A DNA stretch of 64,000 nucleotides from Bacillus sp. V5-8f. Lineage in GTDB: Bacteria > Bacillota > Bacilli > Bacillales > DSM-1321. Both the position numbers and the translations under genes were made by a program. Shown one piece after another: positions 36,365 through 46,004 of this stretch. A model generated the notes under the pieces. The model was not told the DNA's origin. It saw nothing but the letters and a program-made list of their open reading frames with translations, and did no database searches. The stretch is from NCBI RefSeq assembly GCF_002863565.1, contig NZ_PGUW01000015.1:1-64000 (forward strand). Reading direction: 5' to 3'. The stretch's first letter is position 1; each line of letters opens with the position of its first letter.

Positions 36365-36775
36365 TTAGTTAGTTTCCTTTTTCCGGAACACCAACACAGA
36401 GCCGGCTAGTAACAATGCGACACCAAAGCCAATCATGGTCATGTTGTTGGTAGCAGTATCTGGCATTTCTTCTCCTTCACTTGCGTTGGTAGATGTGTTC
36501 ATTTCGGTATCTGAATTGTCGGAATCATCATTGGAGTTTAGAGTTGCGGCAGCCTGGTCTAAATCAGCTTGCGAAGTTTCACATGGAAGGCCGTCGCCAT
36601 CTGCATCAAGACGGTGCGGGTCATTTGTGGCAGAATAGCCGTTACTCACCCAAAAATTTGCCACTTCTTCGCCGCTAGAAAATTGCGGGCAGTCCCTATC
36701 TTCTTCAGCGTTTGCTTGTGTGTACCCAGTGAACAATGTGACAAAAACTAGAAATGCTGCAAACCAATTCTTCAT
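36365..36775 (-). CDS. Cell-wall-anchored Excalibur-domain protein, probable sortase D substrate
   Basis: This 136-residue secreted protein has a signal peptide (1-23, cleavage after ANA), an Excalibur calcium-binding domain (about 28-66) with DCPQF and the loop DADGDGLPCE, and a Ser/Asp/Asn-rich spacer. It ends with the sorting signal MPDTA (104-108), a hydrophobic helix and the basic tail RKKETN. MPDTA departs from LPXTG and resembles the LPNTA/LPDTA class read by class D sortases, and the gene lies next to one. A wall-bound calcium-dependent role is likely; the partner is unknown. GAGGGAAT precedes the ATG. Confidence 0.87.
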   Translation of the reverse strand: MKNWFAAFLVFVTLFTGYTQANAEEDRDCPQFSSGEEVANFWVSNGYSATNDPHRLDADGDGLPCETSQADLDQAAATLNSNDDSDNSDTEMNTSTNASEGEEMPDTATNNMTMIGFGVALLLAGSVLVFRKKETN

Positions 36776-37040
36776 AAATTCCCTCCGTTGATGTGTATTT
36801 GTAATACATTTACCATCTTAGGGATATATCGACAGATTTTCAAATGATAACCATAATAATTTACAATATTTAGACAATTCTTCCTATTTTTCGCGGAACG
36901 GATTAGGAAAACAGGCTCACCTAATGGAATTGATATTTTGTAACGTTTTACGGGGTTAAAAAGGAGGGAGGGGGAAGATGCAAACATTGGTAATAGCATG
37001 GATTTATATAAGGGAGTGCATTTGTTTTTTCATAGCTTTA
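36776..37040. other. Intergenic stretch upstream of the cell-wall protein gene
   Basis: A/T-rich DNA without a convincing gene. It should contain the promoter of the minus-strand wall protein and sortase genes. The repeat array at 37041 follows. Confidence 0.35.
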
Positions 37041-37118
37041 ATATATAAGCGAAAAAATAGATATTTAAGCGAAAATCTAATATATAAGTAAAAAATCAAA
37101 TATTTGAGCGAAAAGCTT
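37041..37118. repeat. Four-unit 20-bp degenerate tandem array
   Basis: Units start at 37041, 37061, 37080 and 37100 (lengths 20, 19, 20 and 19), each of the form ATATnTAAGCGAAAAnnnnA. On the other strand the units read TTTTCGCTTATATAT, closely resembling units of the array at 45836. No start codon or ribosome site goes with them, and 20 bp does not keep a reading frame. Confidence 0.65.
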
Positions 37119-37255
37119 TATGAACGAAGTTAGAAGAATGGCGGCATTATGCTTTTGCCTAAGGGATATTTTGTTAAATACCTTTAATGGAACAAATGAA
37201 TTTTCTTTTATTAGCCAATAATAAGAAGGAGTAAAAGCATAAGGAGGAGATAAAG

Positions 37256-37417
37256 TTGAGACATGATCCAACTGGCGAAAAATCAAAAAACAACTTTGAA
37301 TTTACTTGGGATGACTCGTTCCACTCAATAACAGAATTAGAAGATACTGATATTAAGTCTAAAGACAATGATTTAGCTACAACCAGGGCCCTTGAGGACG
37401 ATTCTTCAAGTAAGTGA
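37256..37417 (+). CDS. Small acidic protein of unknown function, TTG start
   Basis: A 53-residue acidic peptide (RHDPTGEKSKNNFEFTWDDSFHSITELEDTDI, ending DDSSSK) follows an excellent ribosome site, AAGGAGGAGATAAAG, with TTG at 37256. No domain is recognised. The ribosome site is the main evidence; no other start in this stretch has one as good. Confidence 0.6.
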   Translation: MRHDPTGEKSKNNFEFTWDDSFHSITELEDTDIKSKDNDLATTRALEDDSSSK

Positions 37418-37645
37418 CGAAAACAAATATTGCACATAATTTGTCCTTAAAGTGGCAATAGCGAAAGACTAAAACAAATGTAGATTAAAATATTGAAAAT
37501 TAAGTGTCCATTTATGGATGCTTGTTTTTTGTGAGTAAACCAAACTTTGATCCCTGGATAAAGAGATATAACGGAACGATTTAATGTCGTGCTAAAGGAA
37601 CCGGAACATCACCTAATCAGTTTGTCAAAGAAGGGTAAAAACTTT

Positions 37646-37807
37646 TTAACTGCAGTATTTACGAAGATTAAACTGAATATTTAAAAGGTAATCTAACTCT
37701 TGGCTTCTTTGTACAGTGATCGGAGAGCTTAAGCCATATTTTAATCCAGCATCAATCATTTTTGCTCTACGTTTTTGTATCATATATGTAAGTAATTGAC
37801 TGGTCAT
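37646..37807 (-). CDS. Spo0E-family aspartyl-phosphate phosphatase
   Basis: A 53-residue protein with the Spo0E-family pattern: a first helix KRRAKMIDAGLKYGLSSPITV, a turn, and a second helix with the diagnostic SQELDYLLN (residues 35-43). Spo0E, YisI and YnzD dephosphorylate Spo0A~P and delay sporulation; the Ser-Gln-Glu-Leu-Asp motif is the active segment. The ATG follows GTGAGGATC at a good distance. The upstream palindrome ATTTTACAATGTAAAAT (37850-37866) may be an operator. A KinB-like kinase elsewhere in the window would act on the opposite side of the same pathway. Confidence 0.75.
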   Translation of the reverse strand: MTSQLLTYMIQKRRAKMIDAGLKYGLSSPITVQRSQELDYLLNIQFNLRKYCS

Positions 37808-37849
37808 GCTTAAGATCCTCACTTTCTAGAAATGTGATATCAATACAAT

Positions 37850-37866
37850 ATTTTACAATGTAAAAT
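37850..37866. promoter_or_regulatory. Palindrome upstream of the Spo0E-type gene
   Basis: ATTTTACAATGTAAAAT is a 17-base palindrome with 8-base arms and a single central base, 43 bases upstream of the Spo0E-type start on the minus strand. It may be a repressor site; the regulator is unknown. Confidence 0.4.
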
Positions 37867-38090
37867 TATGAAAGAAAATAGGTGATGAATGTAAAATTTG
37901 ACGAATTTGTGACAATAGATGTTAGCGCCACTTTTTTTGGAGAAAGAAGTATACAAACAATTGTCTTCGTAATTTACCCCCACTATTTTTAACTTAAAAA
38001 ATGTTTTAAAATCCTGGTTCAAAAATGTGAGAGGTACTAGTAACTTTATAGTAAAATTATGTTCATATCCACTTGGCTAATTTCTAGAGT

Positions 38091-38220
38091 TGTCCTTCAT
38101 GTACGGATGAAGAATATTTAACTCGCCTGATCCCAGGATTTTTTCCTTCAGATCCCCGATAAAAGACATTTTATTTGTCTAATACCGGGGTTATGTCCTT
38201 CATGTCCGCAATGAAGGACA
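38091..38220 (-). repeat. Array of about 51-bp hairpin repeats (TGAAGGACA family)
   Basis: On the minus strand unit starts (TGAAGG) lie at about 38202, 38150 and 38099, spacing 52 and 51. Each begins TGAAGGACA or a near variant and includes ATAAAATGTC or AAATATTCTTCAT toward its end; one unit has an ATCCTGGGATCAGG core like that of the 50701 array. The ends TGAAGGACA and TGTCCTTCA form inverted pairs. This is the same family as the 50701 array, in the opposite orientation, in the region upstream of glpP. Confidence 0.65.
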
Positions 38221-38322
38221 TAATGCATAATGTATTAAAAAACTAGTGGTATCTTCTATGGAACAATAAGGCAAGATGAAAAAATTCGTAATAATCATGT
38301 TACTGCCGAAAGGACTAAATAA

Positions 38323-38880
38323 ATGAAACAAAAAATTTTACCTGCTTCCGCAAACATGAAGGACTTCGAAGCGTTTTTGCAAAGCTCCTACGAGATTGGT
38401 GTTTTTTTAGATATGCATATGGCCCAGTTAAAGCATATTGATAGAATGGCGAAGGAAAAAGGCAAGAAGATGATCTACCATGTAGATTTAATCCATGGTA
38501 TGAAGAATGATGAATACGCCACAGAGTATATTTGTCAGGAATACAAGCCTTTTGGGTTGATTTCAACTAAATCAAGTGTCATCCAAAAAGCAAAGCAGAA
38601 AGGGGTTATTGCTGTACAAAGAATGTTCCTCATTGACAGCCACGCTCTTGAAAAAAGCTATAAGTTAATCGAAAAAACCCAGCCTGATTACATAGAGGTC
38701 CTTCCTGGAGCTATGCCTGCCATCATTTCGGAAGTAAAAGAAAGAGTGAACCTGCCCATTTTTGCCGGGGGGTTAATCCGGACGCCTGATGATGTAAATG
38801 CAGCCCTTTTGGCAGGGGCAACAGCCATCACCACTTCAAAACGGAAATTATGGGACTTGTTTTCGGAAGGCACAGAATAA
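38323..38880 (+). CDS. glpP: Glycerol-3-phosphate-responsive antiterminator GlpP
   Basis: The 185-residue protein is GlpP, a TIM-barrel-like RNA-binding antiterminator. It begins MKQKILPASANMKDFEAFL and contains HVDLIHGMKNDEYATEYI, FGLISTKSSVIQKAKQKGVIAVQRMFLIDS and LPGAMPAIISEV with FAGGLIRTPDDV, the segments that bind glycerol-3-phosphate. In Bacillus it prevents termination in the leaders of glpFK and glpD when glycerol-3-phosphate is present. Both leaders have visible hairpins here. AAAGGAC precedes the ATG. Confidence 0.95.
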   Translation: MKQKILPASANMKDFEAFLQSSYEIGVFLDMHMAQLKHIDRMAKEKGKKMIYHVDLIHGMKNDEYATEYICQEYKPFGLISTKSSVIQKAKQKGVIAVQRMFLIDSHALEKSYKLIEKTQPDYIEVLPGAMPAIISEVKERVNLPIFAGGLIRTPDDVNAALLAGATAITTSKRKLWDLFSEGTE

Positions 38881-38891
38881 GTATTAAGTGA

Positions 38892-38919
38892 TTGACACCG
38901 TTTTTCATGGAATTATATA
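38892..38919 (+). promoter_or_regulatory. Sigma-A promoter of glpK
   Basis: TTGACA (38892-38897) and TATATA (38914-38919) are separated by 16 bases. The promoter directly precedes the leader hairpin of glpK, consistent with transcription of a regulated leader rather than simple read-through from glpP. Confidence 0.7.
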
Positions 38920-38972
38920 CTTACCACAGGAAGTGCATATTCAGACTACACATATAATAGTAACGGAGATAT

Positions 38973-39030
38973 GGAGATTCACACAGCAACCAACTCGAAG
39001 GTTTAGGTCTGTCCGTGGGTCTCCTTTTTA
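38973..39030 (+). promoter_or_regulatory. GlpP-controlled leader terminator of glpK
   Basis: GGAGATTCACACAG (38973-38986) pairs imperfectly with CTGTCCGTGGGTCTCC (ending 39024), followed by TTTTTATCT. Its place between the promoter and glpK fits a leader terminator overcome by GlpP plus glycerol-3-phosphate, as in B. subtilis glp operons. Confidence 0.65.
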
Positions 39031-39098
39031 TCTATGGCAGAGTCCTGCAAGACATATATAGTTGGTTAGAATTAATCAAAATAAAGTAGTCTGCTTAA

Positions 39099-40613
<1,515 letters not shown>

Positions 40614-40676
40614 TATTCAACTGAATTCTTTTATGGTAAAATGAATCCAAGTTAATATTTGGCAGGAGATTCGGAG

Positions 40677-40730
40677 AGACCACAAAAACATTATCATATT
40701 GATAGTGTGTTTTGTGGTCTTTTGTTATTT
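40677..40730 (+). promoter_or_regulatory. GlpP-controlled leader terminator of glpD
   Basis: AGACCACAAAA (40677-40687) pairs with TTTTGTGGTCT (40710-40720), followed by TTTGTTATTT. The hairpin lies 34 bases upstream of the glpD start and corresponds to the GlpP-regulated glpD leader of Bacillus. Confidence 0.75.
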
Positions 40731-40763
40731 AATTTGGAAAATCAACATCAGGAGGGATCCATT

Positions 40764-42425
40764 TTGCAATTTTCAAACCTAAACCGTAACGATTTTATAA
40801 ACAAATTTAAGAATCAAGTATTCGATGTTTTAGTAATTGGCGGGGGAATTACAGGAGCTGGGATTTCCCTCGATGCCCAGACAAGAGGAATGAAAACAGC
40901 CCTTGTTGAAATGCAGGACTTTGCAGCGGGTACCTCTAGCCGGTCGACGAAATTGGTTCATGGGGGGCTTAGATACCTGAAACAATATGAAGTGAAAATG
41001 GTTGCAGAGGTCGGGAAAGAGCGGGCGATTGTATATGAAAATGGACCGCATGTGACAAACCCTGAATGGATGCTATTGCCCATCCATAAAGGCGGCACTT
41101 TTGGAAAATTTAGTACTTCAATTGGGCTCCGTGTATATGATTTCCTGGCAGGTGTTAAAAAAACTGAACGAAGAAAGATGCTATCTTCAGAGCAGACATT
41201 AGCCAAAGAACCACTTCTGAAAAAAGCCGGCTTACAAGGAGGCGGCTATTATGTTGAATACCGTACCGACGATGCGCGGCTTACCATTGAGGTGATAAAG
41301 GCTGCGGTGGAAAAAGGGGCAACTGCCTGCAATTATACAAAGGTATTAAGGCTTGTTTATGAAAATGGAAGGGTATCAGGTGTTCTTGTACAGGACCAAT
41401 TAACGGGAGAAAAGTATGAAATACGTGCAAAGAAAATTGTGAATGCAGCGGGCCCTTGGGTTGATGAAATTCGCGTGATGGATCAATCCAAAAAAGGGAA
41501 GTTCCTACAGCTCTCTAAAGGAGTTCACGTAGTCATTGACCAGTCGCGTTTCCCCTTAAAACAAGCGATTTATTTTGATACGCCAGATGGTCGGATGGTG
41601 TTTGCAATCCCGCGTGAGGGGAAGGCCTATGTAGGAACCACGGATACGTTTTATAGTGGGGATGTTGTAAATCCTTCTATGACAGCAAGCGATCGTTCTT
41701 ATATATTAGATGCCATACACTATATGTTCCCTGAACTGAAAATCAGTGAAAAAGATGTGGAGTCCAGCTGGGCAGGTGTCCGTCCACTTATCTTTGAAGA
41801 AGGAAAAAGTGCATCAGAAATCTCCCGGAAAGATGAAATTTGGGAGTCGGATACAGGTTTAATCACGATTGCAGGCGGTAAGCTAACAGGCTACAGAAAA
41901 ATGGCTGAAACGGTAATTGATTTACTCGCTCGACAATTCCGTTCTGAAGAGGGACTCATCTTTGATTCTTGTATAACAAAGCATCTCCCTATTTCAGGTG
42001 GTGATGTCGGCGGTTCAAAACGATTTGAGTCATTTGTTGCGGATCAAACCAAAAAAGGTGTTGAAATAGGTCTGACTAAGGATGAAGCGGTAAAACTAGC
42101 AAGAATATATGGTTCCAATAGTCAAACGGTGTTTCAATTATTGAAAGATCATATAGTTGATGCAAAAAAATATCAATTGCCTTTAGACATATTTGCTAAG
42201 CTGCTTTATTCAGTTGAACAAGAAATGATTGCTACACCAATCGATTTTTTTAACCGTAGAACTGGAGCCACTTTATTTGCTGTTCAAAGCGTAAAAAAGT
42301 GGAAGAATGGAGTAATCACCTATTTAGCAGACCGATTTAATTGGACTTTCCATGAGAAACATCAATATATGTCCTCGCTGGAGGAGGCATTAAGAGCTGC
42401 TGTTATTCCTGTATCAGAAGAATAG
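40764..42425 (+). CDS. glpD: Aerobic glycerol-3-phosphate dehydrogenase
   Basis: The 553-residue FAD enzyme oxidises glycerol-3-phosphate to dihydroxyacetone phosphate at the membrane and feeds electrons to the quinone pool. It has the FAD-binding Rossmann motif VLVIGGGITGAGISLDAQTRG, the substrate-loop GTSSRSTKLVHGGLRYLKQYE, VGTTDTFYSGDV and the C-terminal GGKLTGYRKMAE. I use TTG 40764, behind AGGAGGGATCCATT; the frame is open further upstream through the leader hairpin, which is not coding. Length agrees with GlpD of other bacilli. Confidence 0.95.
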   Translation: MQFSNLNRNDFINKFKNQVFDVLVIGGGITGAGISLDAQTRGMKTALVEMQDFAAGTSSRSTKLVHGGLRYLKQYEVKMVAEVGKERAIVYENGPHVTNPEWMLLPIHKGGTFGKFSTSIGLRVYDFLAGVKKTERRKMLSSEQTLAKEPLLKKAGLQGGGYYVEYRTDDARLTIEVIKAAVEKGATACNYTKVLRLVYENGRVSGVLVQDQLTGEKYEIRAKKIVNAAGPWVDEIRVMDQSKKGKFLQLSKGVHVVIDQSRFPLKQAIYFDTPDGRMVFAIPREGKAYVGTTDTFYSGDVVNPSMTASDRSYILDAIHYMFPELKISEKDVESSWAGVRPLIFEEGKSASEISRKDEIWESDTGLITIAGGKLTGYRKMAETVIDLLARQFRSEEGLIFDSCITKHLPISGGDVGGSKRFESFVADQTKKGVEIGLTKDEAVKLARIYGSNSQTVFQLLKDHIVDAKKYQLPLDIFAKLLYSVEQEMIATPIDFFNRRTGATLFAVQSVKKWKNGVITYLADRFNWTFHEKHQYMSSLEEALRAAVIPVSEE

Positions 42426-42665
42426 CTTCCTTTTGTTTTTACATGTCCGGTTGTGCTATACCGGATTCAATAATCTTGAAGGGATGATGGATGAACGGTG
42501 AATAACTAATCTTATTTTTTAACTTTGAAATCAAATATTTCAAATGAAAGAAATAGGATTAGTCTCCCCATTTACCTATAAATTGTTGAGCTACGAATCG
42601 TACATAGCTTATTTGATTATGTTAAGGTACGGCTAATCCTTCCAAATAACTGGGAGGGTTTTTTA

Positions 42666-42767
42666 TTGGCTACTAAGCTTAGCTTTATCAGCCCAACCGA
42701 CGCATGGTACAGAGAACTTGATAAGAAATTTAAAGAGTTAACGAAACAAATAAATGAGTTAAAGTAA
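42666..42767 (+). CDS. Possible 33-residue peptide
   Basis: From a TTG at 42666 the stretch encodes a charged amphipathic peptide, ATKLSFISPTDAWYRELDKKFKELTKQINELK without the start. GGGAGGG lies upstream at a usable distance. A coiled-coil-like heptad (LDKKFKELTKQINEL) is apparent. Function unknown; the short length makes this tentative. Confidence 0.4.
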   Translation: MATKLSFISPTDAWYRELDKKFKELTKQINELK

Positions 42768-42858
42768 AGAAAGCAATCATCTTTTTAAATGGAATGATTC
42801 AAGCAGGGGATTGTTGTCCTCACTATGTTTAAATTTGGCATTTTCACATTTATTTTAT

Positions 42859-42915
42859 AAAAAAAGAAACGGGGCTCCGGGTAGTCAGAGAAACCGACTT
42901 GCTGGAAGCCTCGTT
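42859..42915 (-). terminator. Terminator of the nuclease gene
   Basis: An imperfect stem (AACGGGGCTCC with GGAAGCCTCGTT) with a long loop is followed on the minus strand by a run of eight T broken by one C. Confidence 0.75.
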
Positions 42916-42958
42916 ATTTTATCGTCCGTTCACATAGAAATTCTTTTTTGTTAATGCC

Positions 42959-43663
42959 TTAATACATTCCCTTATGATATTTCTTGGCATAAGTCATTGC
43001 TGAACGGATCCTGGTTTCAAATCGATACGTGCCATAGTCGTAAAAGTCTTCAACCCAACCAGATTTCGTAATATCCTCTTGGAGAAGCTTTCCATCAACC
43101 CAGACCCATGCTAACAGACGGCTGTACTTGTCGTACTTATCTTTGCCATCTAACTCCAGCGTAATTTTCTTTGCCTGCTTCAGTCGGGAGCATGTGTAAT
43201 TGCTTGCTTCTTTTCCATACTTTTCTTTTGTTGTTGTATACTCCGGCGTATCAATGAAAAGGAAACGGGTTTTTGTTACTTTGCCATTGATTTTAAAATT
43301 GGCTGTATCTCCATCTACACAGCTGGAGAGAGTTGCTGTATATTTTGTGTTTAAAGTTTGTGCCGGTGTTGGTGCAGTACCGTTTGGCAGCTTATAGCCG
43401 TCTTCTAGGTAGATCTTGTTCACTGTAAGCTTATTCTTACAAGAGTTGCTGCTGTGCTTTTTAATTAGGGTAAGCAATTGAGCTTTGCTTTTTGCTGTTT
43501 TGGCTAAACTAGTAGGCTTATGTAATAAATAGGCACAATCAGAATTCCGGAAATGTCCTCCTAATTTGTCTAATCCCCCAGAGTGAGCGTCAGACTGATT
43601 TGGGAAAATAGATAAAAGTACAAAGGTTACAACCACAAGCAATAATTTTTTTACCTTCCGCAT
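42959..43663 (-). CDS. Secreted thermonuclease-family nuclease with YHYH-like N-terminal part
   Basis: The 234-residue protein has a signal peptide (about 1-26), then a small HSGGLDKLGGHFRNSDCAYLLHK segment, which resembles the histidine-rich YHYH module found on some bacillary nucleases, then an SNase domain: VDGDTANFKINGKVTKTRFLFIDTPE, YGKEASNYTCSRL and LAWVWVDGKLLQEDI. The Asp of VDGDT, the Arg of TKTRFLFID and the Asp/Glu of IDTPE are consistent with staphylococcal nuclease-type catalysis. ATG 43663 follows AAAGGTGG; an upstream in-frame ATG adds no conserved residues. It probably degrades extracellular DNA or RNA. Confidence 0.85.
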   Translation of the reverse strand: MRKVKKLLLVVVTFVLLSIFPNQSDAHSGGLDKLGGHFRNSDCAYLLHKPTSLAKTAKSKAQLLTLIKKHSSNSCKNKLTVNKIYLEDGYKLPNGTAPTPAQTLNTKYTATLSSCVDGDTANFKINGKVTKTRFLFIDTPEYTTTKEKYGKEASNYTCSRLKQAKKITLELDGKDKYDKYSRLLAWVWVDGKLLQEDITKSGWVEDFYDYGTYRFETRIRSAMTYAKKYHKGMY

Positions 43664-43840
43664 AATAACCACCTTTATAATGTTGGTAATTAAGTAACAT
43701 GCTAATATTACCATATAAATGGATATATAAGGATGGTAAATCAAACCAATATTGCATTCGAAATTTTTAACATTAGTTAGTCGGGAGCGGCCATGCTTCT
43801 TTGAGGGTTTCGAAGATACGTTGATACGGAGATGATAGGC

Positions 43841-43870
43841 AAAAAAATACCCAATCTTTTAATTGGGTAC
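43841..43870 (-). terminator. Terminator of the DUF2512 gene
   Basis: TACCCAAT pairs with ATTGGGTA around a short loop, and the minus-strand downstream arm runs into TTTTTTT. Confidence 0.8.
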
Positions 43871-43872
43871 CT

Positions 43873-44361
43873 TTATACCTTATTTGTATTTGGATCGTGG
43901 TTATTTTCTTCCTTTGCGTTTCTTACGTCAGGTCTAGCAATCGCAAGGTCTTCTGATGCCTCAGTTTGAAATTTAGCGTTGTTTACCCTGCGGTTCTCAT
44001 TTGTGTTTGTTGCTTGTCTTTCATTTTCTCTTCGAGGGACAATCCGATGATAATAGAATTCCAAAATGGTAATAAACGAAGCTCCTAACAATGACGCCGT
44101 GACCAAGTAAGCTTCATTAGTTACGATAGAACTGATGTACATGATCACCAGAAATGCCAATACGGAGTCTGCAATAGTCGCAATCGTGTTACTTGTTCTT
44201 CGCAGAATGTAGAGGTCACCTAAAAGATAGCCAATTGCACTTAACCCGAAGGAAATATACACCACATCGCCGACCGAATAATCAAATACCACTCCAAGAA
44301 TAATCCCAAGAACAACAAGTGTGGAAAGAAACTTAATTAAAAAAGCAATCACATGTCGCAT
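43873..44361 (-). CDS. DUF2512 (YndM-like) membrane protein
   Basis: A 162-residue protein with four hydrophobic helices in the first 105 residues and a charged Asn/Arg/Glu-rich C-terminal tail. This is the DUF2512/YndM layout widespread in Bacillus; its function is unknown. ATG 44361 is chosen because AAGGAG lies nine bases upstream; the ATG at 44370 is too close to it. A terminator overlaps the end. Confidence 0.75.
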   Translation of the reverse strand: MRHVIAFLIKFLSTLVVLGIILGVVFDYSVGDVVYISFGLSAIGYLLGDLYILRRTSNTIATIADSVLAFLVIMYISSIVTNEAYLVTASLLGASFITILEFYYHRIVPRRENERQATNTNENRRVNNAKFQTEASEDLAIARPDVRNAKEENNHDPNTNKV

Positions 44362-44866
44362 TTCATCCATCTCCTTTTGTAATATGATTCCAGATATGTG
44401 AGAGTGTTATTCGAGGAATATTCGACTCATGGCTCTTTAGTGTCTGTATGCCGATTGTTTAAATGAACGGTTTGTTTGTAGGATTCCTTCATGGTGAAAA
44501 AACGATATATCGAAGCACACGAAATAAGAGATTTCGGTCTCATGACAGTACACGGAATGCTTTGCCTAACAAGCCTGTAGTTATGTAAATCATATCTGAG
44601 CTTAATAACATACATATCGACGGTTTCATTAATGTTTCCCACACTTGGTATCATACACACTTTTAGTAACCCATATACAGAATTGATTGAATCAATATTT
44701 ATTCAAGGTACAGTTGTAGATACCGAAAAATATATAGAAAAGTACATAGTAAGTAGCTTCACGCTTTTTTGTTGACGATGTTTATCACGAGGACTATTAT
44801 AGTTACGTCATGTAACCTAAATAAAAAAAGTTACTCTAAATCTGAATACAGAAAGAAGGGAAAAGG
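44362..44866. other. Intergenic stretch, no convincing gene
   Basis: About 500 bases between divergent genes. A 47-codon stretch near 44629-44772 is open and reads HTFSNPYTELIESIFIQGTVV in part, but has no ribosome site. I saw no terminator or repeat. Confidence 0.3.
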
Positions 44867-45001
44867 ATGAAAGAAATAACAGTAGTCGTGAACCTAAATG
44901 GACACAAATATCAAACCAACGTAGTTGTGAACGGCAAGGCCCGGCAAGATGAGATCCTGAACCTGGCCGAAGAACAAGTCAGAAAACAATGGGCAAGATA
45001 A
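44867..45001 (+). CDS. BA3454-type small stress protein
   Basis: A 44-residue peptide, MKEITVVVNLNGHKYQTNVVVNGKARQDEILNLAEEQVRKQWAR by segments, with two short beta-strands and a C-terminal helix. It resembles the BA3454-type stress-response peptides of Bacillus. AGAAGGGAAAAGG precedes the ATG. Identification rests on overall pattern only. Confidence 0.6.
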   Translation: MKEITVVVNLNGHKYQTNVVVNGKARQDEILNLAEEQVRKQWAR

Positions 45002-45107
45002 AGATGATTTCTATTGGGAATCACTAACAAATTCTCTTCTATTTTTAAAAGATGTAAAGAGAAATTACTTAGCGGAAGAAACTTAACGCGAAAGGAGAGT
45101 GAACAAA

Positions 45108-45794
45108 GTGAATGAAAAACGGATGGTTGGTGAAAAAGCGGCAGAGTTCGTGAAGGATGGCATGGTTGTGGGAATAGGTACGGGTTCAACAATTTTTTAT
45201 ACGATAGCAAAGCTTGGCGAGTTTGTTCAACAAGGCCTGTCCATTAAAGGGGTTGCCACTTCCATCCAAACAGAACGACTGGCAAGACAGCACGGGATTC
45301 CGATTGTGACTTTTAGTGAGATTGATGGAATTGATTTGGCACTGGACGGAGCGGATGAAGTGAACGATCATTTCGATCTTATTAAAGGAGGTGGCGGGGC
45401 GCTCTTGCGTGAGAAGATCATCGCACACGCAGCCAATACTTTTATTGTTGTTGCTGATTCTTCCAAAAAGGTAAAGACATTGGGAGCATTTGGACTTCCT
45501 GTCGAGGTTGTTCCTTTTGGATTTGAAATGACTGCAAAACATATCCACGCACTGGGAGGCAATCCACGCCTGCGTCGCGAAAAAGGGATACCATATAATA
45601 CTGATAACGGTAATTATATTCTCGATTGTGATTTCAAGGAGATTTCTGATCCAGAAAAACTGGAACAAAGTCTAAATATGATTCCGGGTGTTGTCGAAAA
45701 CGGGTTATTTGTCCGTATGGCTGACAAAGTCATTACATTGAACGAGAACAAAGAAATTATATTGAAGGAGCGCAAATCAGAAAACGGGATGTAA
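45108..45794 (+). CDS. rpiA: Ribose-5-phosphate isomerase A
   Basis: The 228-residue enzyme interconverts ribose-5-phosphate and ribulose-5-phosphate. It has the RpiA phosphate-binding GIGTGSTIFYTI, LDGADEVNDHFDLIKGGGGALLREKIIA with catalytic Asp and Glu, and the lysine loop VVADSSKKVKTLG. A GTG at 45108 follows AAAGGAG at about ten bases; GTG 45099 is too close to it. It opens a stretch of pentose phosphate genes (rpiA, rpe, zwf, tkt, gndA, tal) in the same orientation. Confidence 0.96.
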   Translation: MNEKRMVGEKAAEFVKDGMVVGIGTGSTIFYTIAKLGEFVQQGLSIKGVATSIQTERLARQHGIPIVTFSEIDGIDLALDGADEVNDHFDLIKGGGGALLREKIIAHAANTFIVVADSSKKVKTLGAFGLPVEVVPFGFEMTAKHIHALGGNPRLRREKGIPYNTDNGNYILDCDFKEISDPEKLEQSLNMIPGVVENGLFVRMADKVITLNENKEIILKERKSENGM

Positions 45795-45835
45795 TGCTGC
45801 GAAAATCTCCTAACCGAGACTTGGCCCATAAATCT

Positions 45836-45931
45836 GATTTTTCGCTGATATAGTAATTTTCGCTCATAAAACGGGTTTTCACTGGTACATATCAATTTCC
45901 GCTGATACATGTAATTTTTCGCCCAAACATC
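45836..45931. repeat. Degenerate array of about 20-bp units between rpiA and rpe
   Basis: Five CGCTnATA-like cores begin near 45843, 45861, 45880, 45900 and 45920, spacing 18-20, within units such as ATTTTTCGCTGATATAGTAA. The units resemble the reverse complement of the array at 37041. They are not in any recognisable coding frame and carry no promoter that I can identify. Confidence 0.65.
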
Positions 45932-46004
45932 CTATGTGTCTATTAGTCGGGCATTTCCGTTATGAATCACAGGAAATCCAAAAGAAAATGCGAGGTTGAA
46001 TGAA

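Noticed and set aside
38891-38908. CcpA (cre) site overlapping the glpK promoter
   Set aside because: The CG to CAT spacing is one base too long for the consensus.
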